A stretch of DNA of 61,175 nt from an uncultured Bacilli bacterium (GTDB lineage: Bacteria > Bacillota_I > Bacilli_A > RFN20 > CAG-826), in assembly GCA_944342125.1 (NCBI GenBank), contig CALVMF010000001.1, positions 1-61,175 on the forward strand, written 5' to 3'. The position numbers were made by a program, and so were the translations under genes. How positions within the stretch are numbered: position 1 is the first letter of the stretch; the number at the start of each line of letters is the position of its first letter. This document shows positions 8,340-17,581 of the stretch, piece after piece. Under the pieces are notes generated by a model that was not told where the DNA came from, ran no database searches, and was given only the letters and a program-made list of their open reading frames with translations.

Positions 8340-9476
8340 ATTTTTAAATGTCCGCTATGCGGTAATGAGGACGAGAAATTTATCGGATATAGAAATGGTG
8401 TTCCTTATTGTAGAAGGTGTATATCTTTTAGAGGTGAAGAAGCCTTAGACATTTATTCAAAATCAACTAATGGATTTTTATACGTACCATATAAATTGAC
8501 TGATGAACAAAATAGAGTTTCTAATCAAGTCTTGGAAAACTATAAAAATGACTTAGATACGCTAATTTATGCGGTGTGTGGAGCTGGTAAGACTGAACTA
8601 GTTTATAAGGTAATGGAATATTGCTTAGCAAAAGAGATGAATGTTGGTTTTGCAATCGCTAGAAGAGATGTTGTTATAGAATTAAGTGAAAGATTAAAGC
8701 AGGCTTTTAAAAATTATAAAGTTGTAAGCCTATATGGAGGACATACTAGCGAATTAGAAGGTGACATCATTTGTTTAACAACACATCAATTATATAGATT
8801 TGAAAAATATTTTGATTTGTTGATTATTGATGAGATTGATGCTTTTCCATTTAACGGTAATTTTGCTTTAGAAGCCTTTTTCCATAGGAGTGTTCGAGGA
8901 CATTATGTGATGATGTCAGCTACACCAAGCAAAGAAAGAATAGAAGAATTTAAAGGAAAGGGAAAAGCAATCGTAAACTTATTTAAAAGACACCATGGAA
9001 AACCGATACCAGTACCTAAATTTTTTATCGCGCCAAAATTTGTTACATATTTTTATCTTGTTTATAAAGTAAGGGAAATCATTAAAAAGAATCTTCCATT
9101 GTTGGTCTTTGCACCAACTATCGAAGAGTGTGAAAATCTCTATGTTTTTCTGAATATCTTCGCAAAAGGTGGATATTTTGTTCATTCTAAATGCAAAGAT
9201 AGATCAAAAATTATAGAAGATTTTAGAGAAAACAAATACAAATACTTGGTTACAACTGCTGTTTTAGAAAGAGGAGTTACACTAAGAAATTTACAAGTGA
9301 TAATTTTCAATGCTTCTTCTTTTATTTATACAAGTGAAGCTTTGGTTCAAATTTCTGGAAGAGTTGGACGAGTAAAAGATGCTACCGATGGGGAAGTTAT
9401 ATTCATCGCGGAAAGAAAAACTAAGTATATTACTGAAGCCAGACAAACAATTATCGACGCCAACAAAAGTTTGTAA
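8340..9476 (+). CDS. comFA: ComFA, late-competence DNA helicase
   Basis: A 378-residue superfamily 2 helicase for uptake of transforming DNA. The N-terminus has a four-cysteine zinc motif (FKCPLCGN and YCRRC). Then come Walker A (AVCGAGKTE, about residue 80), the DEAD-like box LLIIDEIDAF, SAT motif III (MMSATPS) and motif VI QISGRVGRV. The first canonical start is GTG 8322, but that lies inside the strong Shine-Dalgarno AAAGGAGG (8325-8332). I place initiation at ATT 8340, 7 nt after GGAGG; the duplicated leader has a true ATG at the same spacing. It is followed by comFC, which overlaps its 3' end. Confidence 0.9.
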   Translation: MFKCPLCGNEDEKFIGYRNGVPYCRRCISFRGEEALDIYSKSTNGFLYVPYKLTDEQNRVSNQVLENYKNDLDTLIYAVCGAGKTELVYKVMEYCLAKEMNVGFAIARRDVVIELSERLKQAFKNYKVVSLYGGHTSELEGDIICLTTHQLYRFEKYFDLLIIDEIDAFPFNGNFALEAFFHRSVRGHYVMMSATPSKERIEEFKGKGKAIVNLFKRHHGKPIPVPKFFIAPKFVTYFYLVYKVREIIKKNLPLLVFAPTIEECENLYVFLNIFAKGGYFVHSKCKDRSKIIEDFRENKYKYLVTTAVLERGVTLRNLQVIIFNASSFIYTSEALVQISGRVGRVKDATDGEVIFIAERKTKYITEARQTIIDANKSL

Positions 9477-10122
9477 AATTTGTTTTAAAGAGATTAAAAA
9501 TGGGGCTTATCATGATTTTTTAAACAATGGCGTAATTTGTTATAACTGTTTAAGAGAAATGAATCCTGAGTTTATTGATTTTGAAATAGATGGCGTTAGT
9601 GGGTTAGCTATTTATGAATATGCTGATTTTGTCAAAACAAAGATTTTTGAGTTTAAAGGTTGTGGTGATTACGAGCTTAAAAATGTATTTTTAGGACCAT
9701 TTTCCACCGAATTAAGAATGATTTATCGAAATTATGAACTTGTTCCAGTTCCTTCATATAAAGACAAAGAAGAGAACAAAGGCGATCACGTTGTAGACAT
9801 GTTTTCTTGCTTAGGTTTAAAGATGCACGAAATTTTTATAAAAACCGAAAAGCATAAACAATCTGATCAAAATTATTTTGAAAGACAAAAAATTGGTAAT
9901 TATATTAAGCTAAAAGATGAGTTACCGGATTTTACTAACAAATCGATTTTATTAGTTGATGATATTTGTACAACTGGTTCAAGTTTAAAAGCTTGCCTTA
10001 AATTATTAAAGCAGTTAAATCCAAAAAGGATTAAGATACTGGTAGTAGCAAAAAGATTACTTCAGCCTGAAGAGATAGCGTTTTTACAACATAACAATGT
10101 TGTAGAAAGAAAATTTTTGTAG
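9379..10122 (+). CDS. comFC: ComFC, competence phosphoribosyltransferase-like protein
   Basis: A ComFC family protein. It has a zinc-knuckle N-terminus (KVCKICF and VICYNC), an L-rich middle (ELVPVPSYKDKEENKGDH) and the PRPP-binding loop SILLVDDICTTGSSLKACLKLL-like segment near the C-terminus. It works with ComFA in transformation. The start is uncertain: the only in-frame ATGs (9379, 9388) lie 89-98 nt inside comFA, while family members start just before the first cysteine pair, around 9470. A non-standard start coupled to the comFA stop is possible. The coding region proper begins near 9465. Confidence 0.85.
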   Translation: MLPMGKLYSSRKEKLSILLKPDKQLSTPTKVCKICFKEIKNGAYHDFLNNGVICYNCLREMNPEFIDFEIDGVSGLAIYEYADFVKTKIFEFKGCGDYELKNVFLGPFSTELRMIYRNYELVPVPSYKDKEENKGDHVVDMFSCLGLKMHEIFIKTEKHKQSDQNYFERQKIGNYIKLKDELPDFTNKSILLVDDICTTGSSLKACLKLLKQLNPKRIKILVVAKRLLQPEEIAFLQHNNVVERKFL

Positions 10123-10301
10123 AAAAAGTCATTTTTTGCACTAATAAATTAAGATTTTAAGAATGTTTTACTAAAAATCTATAATTTTAATGTTCAAAAA
10201 TTTCTGAAAGCCTTTATCTAATTTTGTTAGCGACTCGATTGCCTAAAAATTAGAGAAAATCCGCTTTAGTTTCAATTTTGAGAGTGAAATAATCTCTTTT
10301 C

Positions 10302-10321
10302 TAACATTATATATAATGTTA
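10302..10321 (+). promoter_or_regulatory. 20-bp perfect palindrome over the secA -10 box
   Basis: TAACATTATATATAATGTTA is a perfect palindrome containing the -10 hexamer TATAAT at 10312-10317. The secA ATG is at 10354, with AAGGTG as Shine-Dalgarno. No good -35 is visible. A palindrome at this place is a candidate operator, though AT-rich DNA makes such palindromes by chance. Confidence 0.4.
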
Positions 10322-10353
10322 AAATCTTGTATTGCTTAAGGTGTTTTAGAATT

Positions 10354-12948
10354 ATGGGAAATGTTATTGAAAAAATTTTTAGAGTTGATCAAAGAATTTT
10401 AAAAAAATATGTTAAAGAAGCGAAGAAAGTAATGGCTTTAGCAGACACTATGAAGGCCCTTACTGATGATCAACTAAGAGATAAAACAAAAGAGTTTAAA
10501 GATAGGCTAAAAAATGGTCAAAGCTTAAACGACATAAAAGTTGAAGCTTTTGCTGTAGTTAGAGAAACTGCAAGAAGAGTATTAGGATTATATCCATTCG
10601 AATGCCAAGTTATTGGTGGTTTGGTTTTAAATGATGGCGATGTAGCTGAAATGAAGACTGGTGAAGGTAAAACACTTACTGCGACTATGCCAGTTTATTT
10701 AAACGCACTTGAAGGAAAAGGTGTTTATGTCGTTACAGTTAATGAATACCTCGCACAAAGAGATGCTAACGAAATGGGTCAAATTTATCGTTGGTTAGGC
10801 TTAACTGTTGGCGTTAATTTACATCGCTTAACAACTTCTGAAAAACAACAAGCTCATGCTTGCGATGTTACATATACCATTAACTCTGAATTAGGATTTG
10901 ATTATTTAAGAGATAACATGGCTCCTAGTAAAAGCCAACGTGTCTTAAGAGGGCTTAATTTCTGTATTGTTGATGAAGCTGATAGTGTTCTTATCGATGA
11001 ATCTCGTACACCTCTTATTATTTCAGGTGGCGCTAAAGCTTCGATGTCGCAATATCAAATTGCAGATCGATTTGTAAAAATGCTAAAACGCTCAACTGAT
11101 GTTGATGAAGATTATAAAAGAAAGCATCCTGAATATATTCCAGATGGCGATTTTGTTGTAGATGTTAAAACTAAATCATGTTCTTTAACCGATAAAGGCG
11201 TCGATAAGGCTGAGAAAATGTTTGGAATTCCAAATCTTTATGCTCCACAATATCAAGATTTAGTCCATAGAATTCATCAAGCACTTAAAGCTAATTATAT
11301 TATGACTCGTGATGTTGAGTATTTGGTTGACCAAGACAACACTATTCAACTTATTGACCAATTTACTGGACGTGTTTTAAAAGGAAGAGAATACAGCGAT
11401 GGCCTTCAACAAGCTATTCAAGCTAAAGAAGGCGTTAAAATTAAAGAAGAAACTGTCACACTTGCAACTATCACTTATCAAAACTTCTTTAGATTATTTA
11501 AGAAGATTTCTGGTATGACTGGTACAGCTAAAACGGAAGAAGAGGAATTTAGAAAAATCTACAATATGAAAGTTGTGTGTATTCCTCCAAATAAACCAGT
11601 AATTAGAAAAGATGAAATTGACTATATTTTTGCTACAAAGCCTGCAAAAATCCAAGCTTTAGTTAAAGAAGTAGCTGAAAGACATGCTAAAGGTCAACCA
11701 ATTCTTATTGGTACTCCAAGCGTTGAAGCTAGTGAAGAAGTCGCAAAATATTTAACTAATGCAGGTTTAACTTACGAAATGTTAAACGCTAAAAACCATG
11801 CAAGAGAAGCTGAGATAATTTCTCATGCTGGCGAAAAAAATCGTATAACTCTTGCTACTAATATGGCTGGTAGAGGCACCGACATTAAGTTAACCGATGA
11901 AACTAGAGCTCTTGGTGGACTTTGTGTTTTCGGCTTAGAAAGACATGAATCAAGACGTATCGATAACCAATTAAGAGGAAGAAGTGGAAGACAAGGTGAT
12001 CCTGGATTTTCGCGTTTCTATGTTTCGCTTGATGATGAATTGATGGTTAGATTCGCAAGCGATAATTTAAGAAAATCATTTGCTAACTATGGTGATGAAG
12101 CCATTGAATCAAGACTTTTAAGTAGTGCAATCACCAGTGCACAAAAACGTATTGAAGGTCAAAACTTTGATGTTCGTAAAAATTTACTTGATTACGATGA
12201 CGTTTTGAGCAAACAAAGACAAATTATGTATGCAAAGCGTGACCAAATCCTTTTTGCTGATAACATTAATGAATTACTCACCGAAACATTTAGAGATTGT
12301 GGCGTTGCGTTATGTAAGAGAAGTGTTTTTGATGAGCAAACAAATAGAACAGTCAGCGCAAAAAAATTACGTGAACTATCAGTTCCAAGATTTTTAGCCG
12401 AAGATACGATTAATTTTGATTTATTTGATGAAGCTACACCAGAAGAAGCTGGTGAAGATATTGGCGATGTTTTAATTGCTGCTTATCAAGTAAAAAGAAG
12501 AGAATGGGATGCTAAAACCGCTGACCAAATTGAAAGACAAATTACCTTAAGATGTATTGACAGAAACTGGACACAACAAATCGATAATATGTCTAGATTT
12601 AGAGAGTCTGTTTCTTTAAGAAGTTACGGTCAAATCAACCCACTTCAAGATTATGTTAATGAAGGTTGGGCTTTATTTAGAGAAATGCTTGAAACCATAT
12701 CATTAGAAGTCGTTTTGAATTTATTAAATGTAAAAGTTCAAAAGAAAGTTGATGAAAAAGAGACTTACGCAGTAAATACACAAGCACAAAACACTGTTCA
12801 TGAGCCAACTGAAAATGAGCAAGAAAAGAAAGTAGAACTTAAAGTTGTCCCTCAAGAAGGTAAGGCTAAAGATTTAAATATTACTGAAATCGATAAAAAT
12901 GCTAAAGCAGCTGTCGATCACGAATACGACGATATTCATACTAACTAG
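10354..12948 (+). CDS. secA: Protein translocase ATPase SecA
   Basis: An 864-residue SecA, the motor of the Sec pathway at the inner face of the membrane. The DEAD motor is clear: Walker A MKTGEGKTLTA (about residues 99-109) and Walker B VDEADSVLIDE (about 205-215), then the preprotein cross-linking domain, NBD2 (ATNMAGRGTDIKL, RRIDNQLRGRSGRQGDPG) and the helical scaffold. The C-terminal SEC-C zinc motif is absent; the protein ends in a charged tail. I chose ATG 10354 for its AAGGTG Shine-Dalgarno; 10327 is a TTG without one. Its partner secG is 4.2 kb downstream. Confidence 0.96.
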   Translation: MGNVIEKIFRVDQRILKKYVKEAKKVMALADTMKALTDDQLRDKTKEFKDRLKNGQSLNDIKVEAFAVVRETARRVLGLYPFECQVIGGLVLNDGDVAEMKTGEGKTLTATMPVYLNALEGKGVYVVTVNEYLAQRDANEMGQIYRWLGLTVGVNLHRLTTSEKQQAHACDVTYTINSELGFDYLRDNMAPSKSQRVLRGLNFCIVDEADSVLIDESRTPLIISGGAKASMSQYQIADRFVKMLKRSTDVDEDYKRKHPEYIPDGDFVVDVKTKSCSLTDKGVDKAEKMFGIPNLYAPQYQDLVHRIHQALKANYIMTRDVEYLVDQDNTIQLIDQFTGRVLKGREYSDGLQQAIQAKEGVKIKEETVTLATITYQNFFRLFKKISGMTGTAKTEEEEFRKIYNMKVVCIPPNKPVIRKDEIDYIFATKPAKIQALVKEVAERHAKGQPILIGTPSVEASEEVAKYLTNAGLTYEMLNAKNHAREAEIISHAGEKNRITLATNMAGRGTDIKLTDETRALGGLCVFGLERHESRRIDNQLRGRSGRQGDPGFSRFYVSLDDELMVRFASDNLRKSFANYGDEAIESRLLSSAITSAQKRIEGQNFDVRKNLLDYDDVLSKQRQIMYAKRDQILFADNINELLTETFRDCGVALCKRSVFDEQTNRTVSAKKLRELSVPRFLAEDTINFDLFDEATPEEAGEDIGDVLIAAYQVKRREWDAKTADQIERQITLRCIDRNWTQQIDNMSRFRESVSLRSYGQINPLQDYVNEGWALFREMLETISLEVVLNLLNVKVQKKVDEKETYAVNTQAQNTVHEPTENEQEKKVELKVVPQEGKAKDLNITEIDKNAKAAVDHEYDDIHTN

Positions 12949-12956
12949 GACTAGAA

Positions 12957-14067
12957 ATGATTGATTTATACGAACTTAAAACTAAATTAAATGAGGCTAC
13001 TGAGCGAATAAAACAGCTCGGTAGTTCTCTTTGACTTAGAAAAAATTGAGGGAAAAATTAAAGAATTAGAAGAAAGATCTTTAGACGACCATTTTTGGGA
13101 TAACCAAAGAGAAGCTAGCAAAATAATAGATGAAAAAAACGATTTGATTTACAAAGTCGATTTATTTAAAAAACTAAATACCAATATAAAAGATTTAAAT
13201 GAGCTTGCAGAAACTCTTGATGTTAGCGATGATGAAATGGCAAATCTTGTCGTTTCATCTTTTGACGACTTAAAAAAAGAACTCGACGAGTTAAACACAT
13301 TAGTTTTATTTAGCGGAGAATATGACAACTTAGATTGCATTATTCAAATCCATCCTGGGGCTGGCGGAACAGAAGCTTGTGATTGGGCGAATATGCTTTT
13401 AAGAATGTATGAGCGCTTTTGTGAAAACAAAGGTTTCTCTTACAAAATATTGGATTTCTTGCCTGGAGAAGAAGCAGGCGTAAAAAGTGTAACTTTATTA
13501 GTAGAAGGAAAGTATGCTTATGGCATGCTTAAGGGTGAAAAAGGCGTTCATAGATTGGTAAGAATTTCACCATTTGACGCTAATGCAAGACGCCATACAT
13601 CTTTTGCAAGCGTAAATTGTATTCCACAATTTGATGATTCAGTTAAGGTTGATATTAATCCAGCCGACCTAAAAATTGACACTTATAGATCAGGTGGAGC
13701 AGGTGGTCAAAACGTAAATAAAGTTGAAACTGCTGTAAGAATAACTCATATTCCTACCGGAATTGTTGTTTCTTGTCAAATTGAACGCACGCAACTTAAA
13801 AATCGTGAGTTAGCAATGAACATGCTTAAATCCCAACTTTTTGCTCGACAAGAGGAAGAAAGAAAGAATAAATTAAAAGGCATAGTAGGCGAACAAAAAA
13901 ATATTGAATGGGGTTCGCAGATTAGAAGCTATGTTTTTTGCCCATATACATTAGTAAAAGACAATAGAACAAATTACGAAGATACGCAAATTAGCAAAGT
14001 AATGGATGGAAACATAGACCAGTTTATTTTCTCTTATCTAAAGTTGGAGGCGAAAAAGGATGCGTGA
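12957..14067 (+). CDS. prfB: Peptide chain release factor 2, expressed by programmed +1 frameshift
   Basis: RF2, terminating at UGA/UAA. Frame 0 runs from ATG 12957 through 25 codons to an in-frame TGA at 13032-13034. Reading continues in +1 from GAC at 13033, giving 369 residues in total, a normal RF2 length. The UGA-recognition SPF tripeptide is in RISPFDANARRHTS and the catalytic GGQ in SGGAGGQNVNKVET. The start is 8 nt after secA, with AGGA overlapping the secA stop. The secA-prfB order is conserved in Firmicutes. A simple gene caller would truncate it to begin near 13144. Confidence 0.95.
13029..13035 (+). promoter_or_regulatory. RF2 autoregulatory frameshift site CTT TGA C
   Basis: The sequence CTTTGAC is the classical prfB recoding signal: when RF2 is scarce, the ribosome slips +1 on CTT-U instead of stopping at UGA. 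Upstream, the usual internal Shine-Dalgarno (AGGGGG three bases before CTT) is weak here; only CGGTAG is seen. Confidence 0.93.
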
Positions 14068-15112
14068 AATAATTAAAACATTTTTTAAAAAAGAAAATTT
14101 AATACGAAATATCAGAAGTTTAATCTTTGTTTTAATAGGCACTTTTATCCTTTCTATCGGAAACGCATTTTTCTTAATACCTTTTTCAATTATTAGTGGT
14201 GGGGTCAGCGGTATAACCATTTTAACTGCTGATTTTATTGCTCCTGATATAATGAGTTATATTTTAAACTGGACTTTGTTCGTTTTAGGATTAATCTTTT
14301 TAGGCTTTAAATTTACATTATCTTCGCTAATCTCGACTATTTTTTATCCTATTTTCTTATCTATATTCTTAAGAACTCCAATTCAGACTGAATTTTTAAC
14401 GGTCTTATTAAATGGGAATAATTTCATTTTAGATAATGGAATTATTACCAATCTTTCAGAAATTGATATAGTTAATGCTGGATTCTTGCTAGTAATTGGA
14501 TTTTTGGGCGGGATGCTTGTAGGTGTAGGATGCTCTATAACATTTCATGGTGGTGGTTCTACTGGCGGAGTAGATATTTTAACCTTTATTGTTTCTAAAT
14601 TTACTGGCGTAAAGGAATCTATTATATTTTTCTTGATAGACGGCGCAATTGTTTTAATTGGTATTATTATTGATGCTACAGTTGGTAATAGCATTGCCTT
14701 AATTGGTGGCCTTGTTGGAATAATATCGGCATTTATTTGTTCTCTCATGGTAGAAATTATTTATACAGGTCAAACGAGTGCATATTGTGTAGACATTGTA
14801 ACGGACAAAGTTGAAGAAGTTTGCAAATTTTCAATCGATGAACTTGATAGAAGCGCTACGATTTTAACTGTAAAAGGAGCTTATTCTAAAAGCGAAAAAA
14901 CAATGGTAAGAATCGTATTTTCTAGACGAGACTATAATAAAGTGCGTAACGCTATTGCTAAAATTGATCCAAAAGCTTTTTGCACTTTCTATCAAACATT
15001 ATTTACTGGTGGAGAAGGCTTTGATTCTATCTCGAGTGATAATGGAAAAAAATACATAGGTTTTTTAAAGAAAATTAAAATAAAGAAGAGCGATAAAAAT
15101 AAAGATGAATGA
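14060..15112 (+). CDS. YitT family membrane protein
   Basis: A 350-residue integral membrane protein of the YitT/DUF161 family with a C-terminal DUF2179 domain. About six hydrophobic helices occupy the first 240 residues. The conserved glycine-rich signatures IISGGVSGITIL (about 44-55) and FHGGGSTGGVDILTFIV (about 162-178) are present, then a soluble alpha/beta domain (SATILTVKGAYSKSEKTMV and later). The function of the family is not established. It overlaps prfB by 8 nt and uvrB by 8 nt, so it is part of the secA-prfB-uvrB transcript. Confidence 0.88.
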   Translation: MREIIKTFFKKENLIRNIRSLIFVLIGTFILSIGNAFFLIPFSIISGGVSGITILTADFIAPDIMSYILNWTLFVLGLIFLGFKFTLSSLISTIFYPIFLSIFLRTPIQTEFLTVLLNGNNFILDNGIITNLSEIDIVNAGFLLVIGFLGGMLVGVGCSITFHGGGSTGGVDILTFIVSKFTGVKESIIFFLIDGAIVLIGIIIDATVGNSIALIGGLVGIISAFICSLMVEIIYTGQTSAYCVDIVTDKVEEVCKFSIDELDRSATILTVKGAYSKSEKTMVRIVFSRRDYNKVRNAIAKIDPKAFCTFYQTLFTGGEGFDSISSDNGKKYIGFLKKIKIKKSDKNKDE

Positions 15113-17090
15113 ATCTAAACCATTTGTTATACATAGCGAATTTAAACCAACAGGCGATCAACCTACTGCAATAAAGAAACTAGTTGAAGGTTTAAATGAA
15201 GGCAAAAAATATCAAGTTTTACTTGGTGCTACTGGAACTGGCAAAACTTTTACAATGGCTAATGTTATCGAAAAAGTTCAAAAGCCAACCTTAATTTTAG
15301 TTCATAATAAAACGCTTGCTGGTCAATTATATTCAGAAATGAAAGAATTATTCCCTGAAAACAGGGTCGAATATTTTGTTTCTAATTTTGATTTTTATCA
15401 ACCTGAAGCATATATTCCTTCTACCGACACATATATAGATAAATCTGCGCTTATGAATGAAGAAATTGAGATGATGAGAGTCAGTGCAGTTAATTCAATA
15501 GTTAGTCGAAGAGATACAATAGTTGTAGCTTCAGTCGCTTCAATTTATGGATTAACTGATCCTGATGAATATAAAAAACTTGTTTTCGATGTTCGTGTTG
15601 GTGAAGAGCTAAATAGAAAAGACTTTTTCAACAAACTTTTAAATTCTCAATACAAAAGAAACGATATAGATTTATCCCCAGGCAGATTCAGGGTTCATGG
15701 GGATTTAATTGATATCATGCCTGCTAACAGTGATGATTGGTATATAAGGATTGATTGTTTTGGTGACGAAGTTGAAACGATTGCCAAATGCAACTTTTTA
15801 ACAGGCGAAATTATTGAAAAATATCATTATTATGATTTATTTCCTGCTTATGATCACGCCGCCACAAGAGAAAACATCTTAAGAGCGTGTAAATCAATCC
15901 TTGAAGAGTTAGATGAAAGAGTAAAATACTTTGATTCTGAAGGAAAACCTTTAGAAAAAGAGCGAATTGAAATGCGTACTAAGCAAGATGTAGCTTCGCT
16001 TGAAGAGTTTGGAATTTGCCCGGGAATTGAAAATTATTCACGACATATTGATGGTCGTGCTCCAGGTCAAAAACCATTTTGCTTGATGGATTACTTTCCA
16101 AAAGATTATTTGCTTATTGTCGATGAAAGCCATGTTTCTTTTCCACAAGTTCGTGGCATGTATAATGGAGACCACTCAAGAAAAGTTACGCTTGTAGAGT
16201 ATGGGTTTAGACTACCTAGTGCCCTTGACAATAGACCTTTAAATTTTGAGGAATTTGAGGGTGAAATTAACCAAGTTATTTGTACCAGCGCAACACCAGG
16301 CGACTATGAGCTTTCTAAAACAAACGGAGAATATGTTGAGCAAATTATTAGACCAACAGGACTTTTAGATCCTGAAATTGAAGTTAGACCAACCCAAGGT
16401 CAGATAGATGACCTGATTAGTGAAATCAAAGAGAGAATCAAGAAAAATGAAAGGGTTATGATTGTAACTCTTACTATAAAAACAGCCGAAGATTTAACCG
16501 CTTTTCTTAAAGATAGAGAAATAAAAACTGTATATTTACATAGCGAATGTAAAACTTTAGAAAGAAGCGAAATTATTTACCAACTAAGAAAAGGAAAATA
16601 CGATGTTTTGGTTGGAATTAACCTATTAAGAGAAGGATTAGACATTCCTGAAGTGAGTTTAATTGCGATATTAGATGCTGACAAAGAAGGCTTTTTACGA
16701 AGCACAAGAAGCTTGATTCAAGTTGTTGGTCGTGCAGCTAGAAACTCACATGGAAAAGCCATTATGTATGCTGATTCCATTACGCAATCGATGCAAGAAT
16801 GTATCGATGAAACTAATAGAAGAAGAGAAATTCAAGCAACTTATAACGAAGAAAATGGAATTATACCAACAACCATTGTGAAGCCTATTACAGCGCCAAT
16901 TCATAATACCGAAAGTGAAGAGGAAGAAATTATTAACTCAAAAGCTAAGATGACCAAAAAAGAACTTCAAAAGAAAATTAAAGAAGTTGAAAAAGAGATG
17001 TATAAAGCATCTAAAGAATTTGATTTTGAAAAAGCTATCAAAATGAGAGACATTATGTTCGAGTTAAAAGCTGAATTAAATGGTGGCTGA
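15105..17090 (+). CDS. uvrB: Excinuclease ABC subunit B
   Basis: A 661-residue UvrB, the damage-verifying helicase-like subunit of nucleotide excision repair. It has Walker A GATGTGKTFT (about 42-51), the beta-hairpin region with the YYDYY-like EKYHYYDLFPAYDHAA, DESH box (LLIVDESHVS), motif VI QVVGRAARN, and the C-terminal UVR coiled-coil (EVEKEMYKASKEFDFEKAI) that binds UvrC. Length is standard. uvrA is not in the window. It is coupled to the preceding YitT gene by an 8-nt overlap. Confidence 0.97.
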   Translation: MNESKPFVIHSEFKPTGDQPTAIKKLVEGLNEGKKYQVLLGATGTGKTFTMANVIEKVQKPTLILVHNKTLAGQLYSEMKELFPENRVEYFVSNFDFYQPEAYIPSTDTYIDKSALMNEEIEMMRVSAVNSIVSRRDTIVVASVASIYGLTDPDEYKKLVFDVRVGEELNRKDFFNKLLNSQYKRNDIDLSPGRFRVHGDLIDIMPANSDDWYIRIDCFGDEVETIAKCNFLTGEIIEKYHYYDLFPAYDHAATRENILRACKSILEELDERVKYFDSEGKPLEKERIEMRTKQDVASLEEFGICPGIENYSRHIDGRAPGQKPFCLMDYFPKDYLLIVDESHVSFPQVRGMYNGDHSRKVTLVEYGFRLPSALDNRPLNFEEFEGEINQVICTSATPGDYELSKTNGEYVEQIIRPTGLLDPEIEVRPTQGQIDDLISEIKERIKKNERVMIVTLTIKTAEDLTAFLKDREIKTVYLHSECKTLERSEIIYQLRKGKYDVLVGINLLREGLDIPEVSLIAILDADKEGFLRSTRSLIQVVGRAARNSHGKAIMYADSITQSMQECIDETNRRREIQATYNEENGIIPTTIVKPITAPIHNTESEEEEIINSKAKMTKKELQKKIKEVEKEMYKASKEFDFEKAIKMRDIMFELKAELNGG

Positions 17091-17140
17091 TTTAAGGAAA
17101 TTAGTCAATTTTTAACAAAAATCAATTTATTGTCTTTTTG

Positions 17141-17164
17141 GTATATATGTTTTAACATATATAC
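17141..17164 (+). promoter_or_regulatory. Inverted repeat at the secG promoter
   Basis: GTATATATGTT and AACATATATAC form a perfect 11-bp inverted repeat with a TT spacer, directly upstream of the secG Shine-Dalgarno (CGGAGG, 17171-17176). A -35-like TTGTCT (17130-17135) and a -10-like TAACAT (17153-17158) with a 17-nt spacer overlap it. It may be an operator or a coincidence of AT-rich sequence. Confidence 0.35.
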
Positions 17165-17186
17165 ATTGTTCGGAGGATGATTATTA

Positions 17187-17504
17187 ATGCAATGGTATGA
17201 TTATATATTCTGGGTTATCGCTTTTATTGTAATTGTCTTAGGATTATTGCAAGGTGGTAAAAGTGAAGGTGCATCTGGTGCTATTACTGGAGGCGGATTA
17301 AACGTTTTTGTCAAAACTAAAGAAAGAGGAAGTGAAAAAATTGTTTCTTATTTAACTTTAGGTTTTGGTATTGTTTTCTTATTTTTAGCTTTATTATCCA
17401 CATCTTTAACGGCTGCTCCAGTTGATGACGAAGCTGCTACAGAAGGTACTGAATCCGCAACCCAAACCGCAATAATGATTCTCCAATACTTCGCATTAGT
17501 TTAG
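17187..17504 (+). CDS. secG: Protein translocase subunit SecG
   Basis: A 105-residue SecG with two transmembrane helices (about residues 4-22 and 53-72) joined by the conserved loop LLQGGKSEGASGAITGGG. It assists SecYEG/SecA cycling at the membrane. The C-terminus is about 30 residues longer than the usual 75-residue SecG and ends in a mildly hydrophobic segment (TAIMILQYFALV), so a third membrane contact is possible. It has its own promoter region and a CGGAGG ribosome-binding site, and follows uvrB by 97 nt. Confidence 0.93.
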   Translation: MQWYDYIFWVIAFIVIVLGLLQGGKSEGASGAITGGGLNVFVKTKERGSEKIVSYLTLGFGIVFLFLALLSTSLTAAPVDDEAATEGTESATQTAIMILQYFALV

Positions 17505-17544
17505 TATCATTTTAATATTAAGATTTTTCCTTTTTGTTTTTATA

Positions 17545-17565
17545 TTTCAAAATGAGTTATAAAAT
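17545..17565 (+). promoter_or_regulatory. folD promoter segment, repeated at 55575-55595
   Basis: A 21-bp stretch (TTTCAAAATGAG, then TTATAAAAT) ends 16 nt before the folD ATG and contains a -10-like TATAAA. It recurs with one mismatch (GATAAAAT) at 55575-55595 ahead of a small membrane protein. Promoter role is inferred. Confidence 0.45.
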
Positions 17566-17581
17566 TTTTTGAAGGAGTTTT

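Noticed and set aside
13144..14067. RF2 starting at an internal codon with no frameshift
   Set aside because: The upstream frame with CTTTGAC restores the normal RF2 length and N-terminal helices, so the short form is an artefact.
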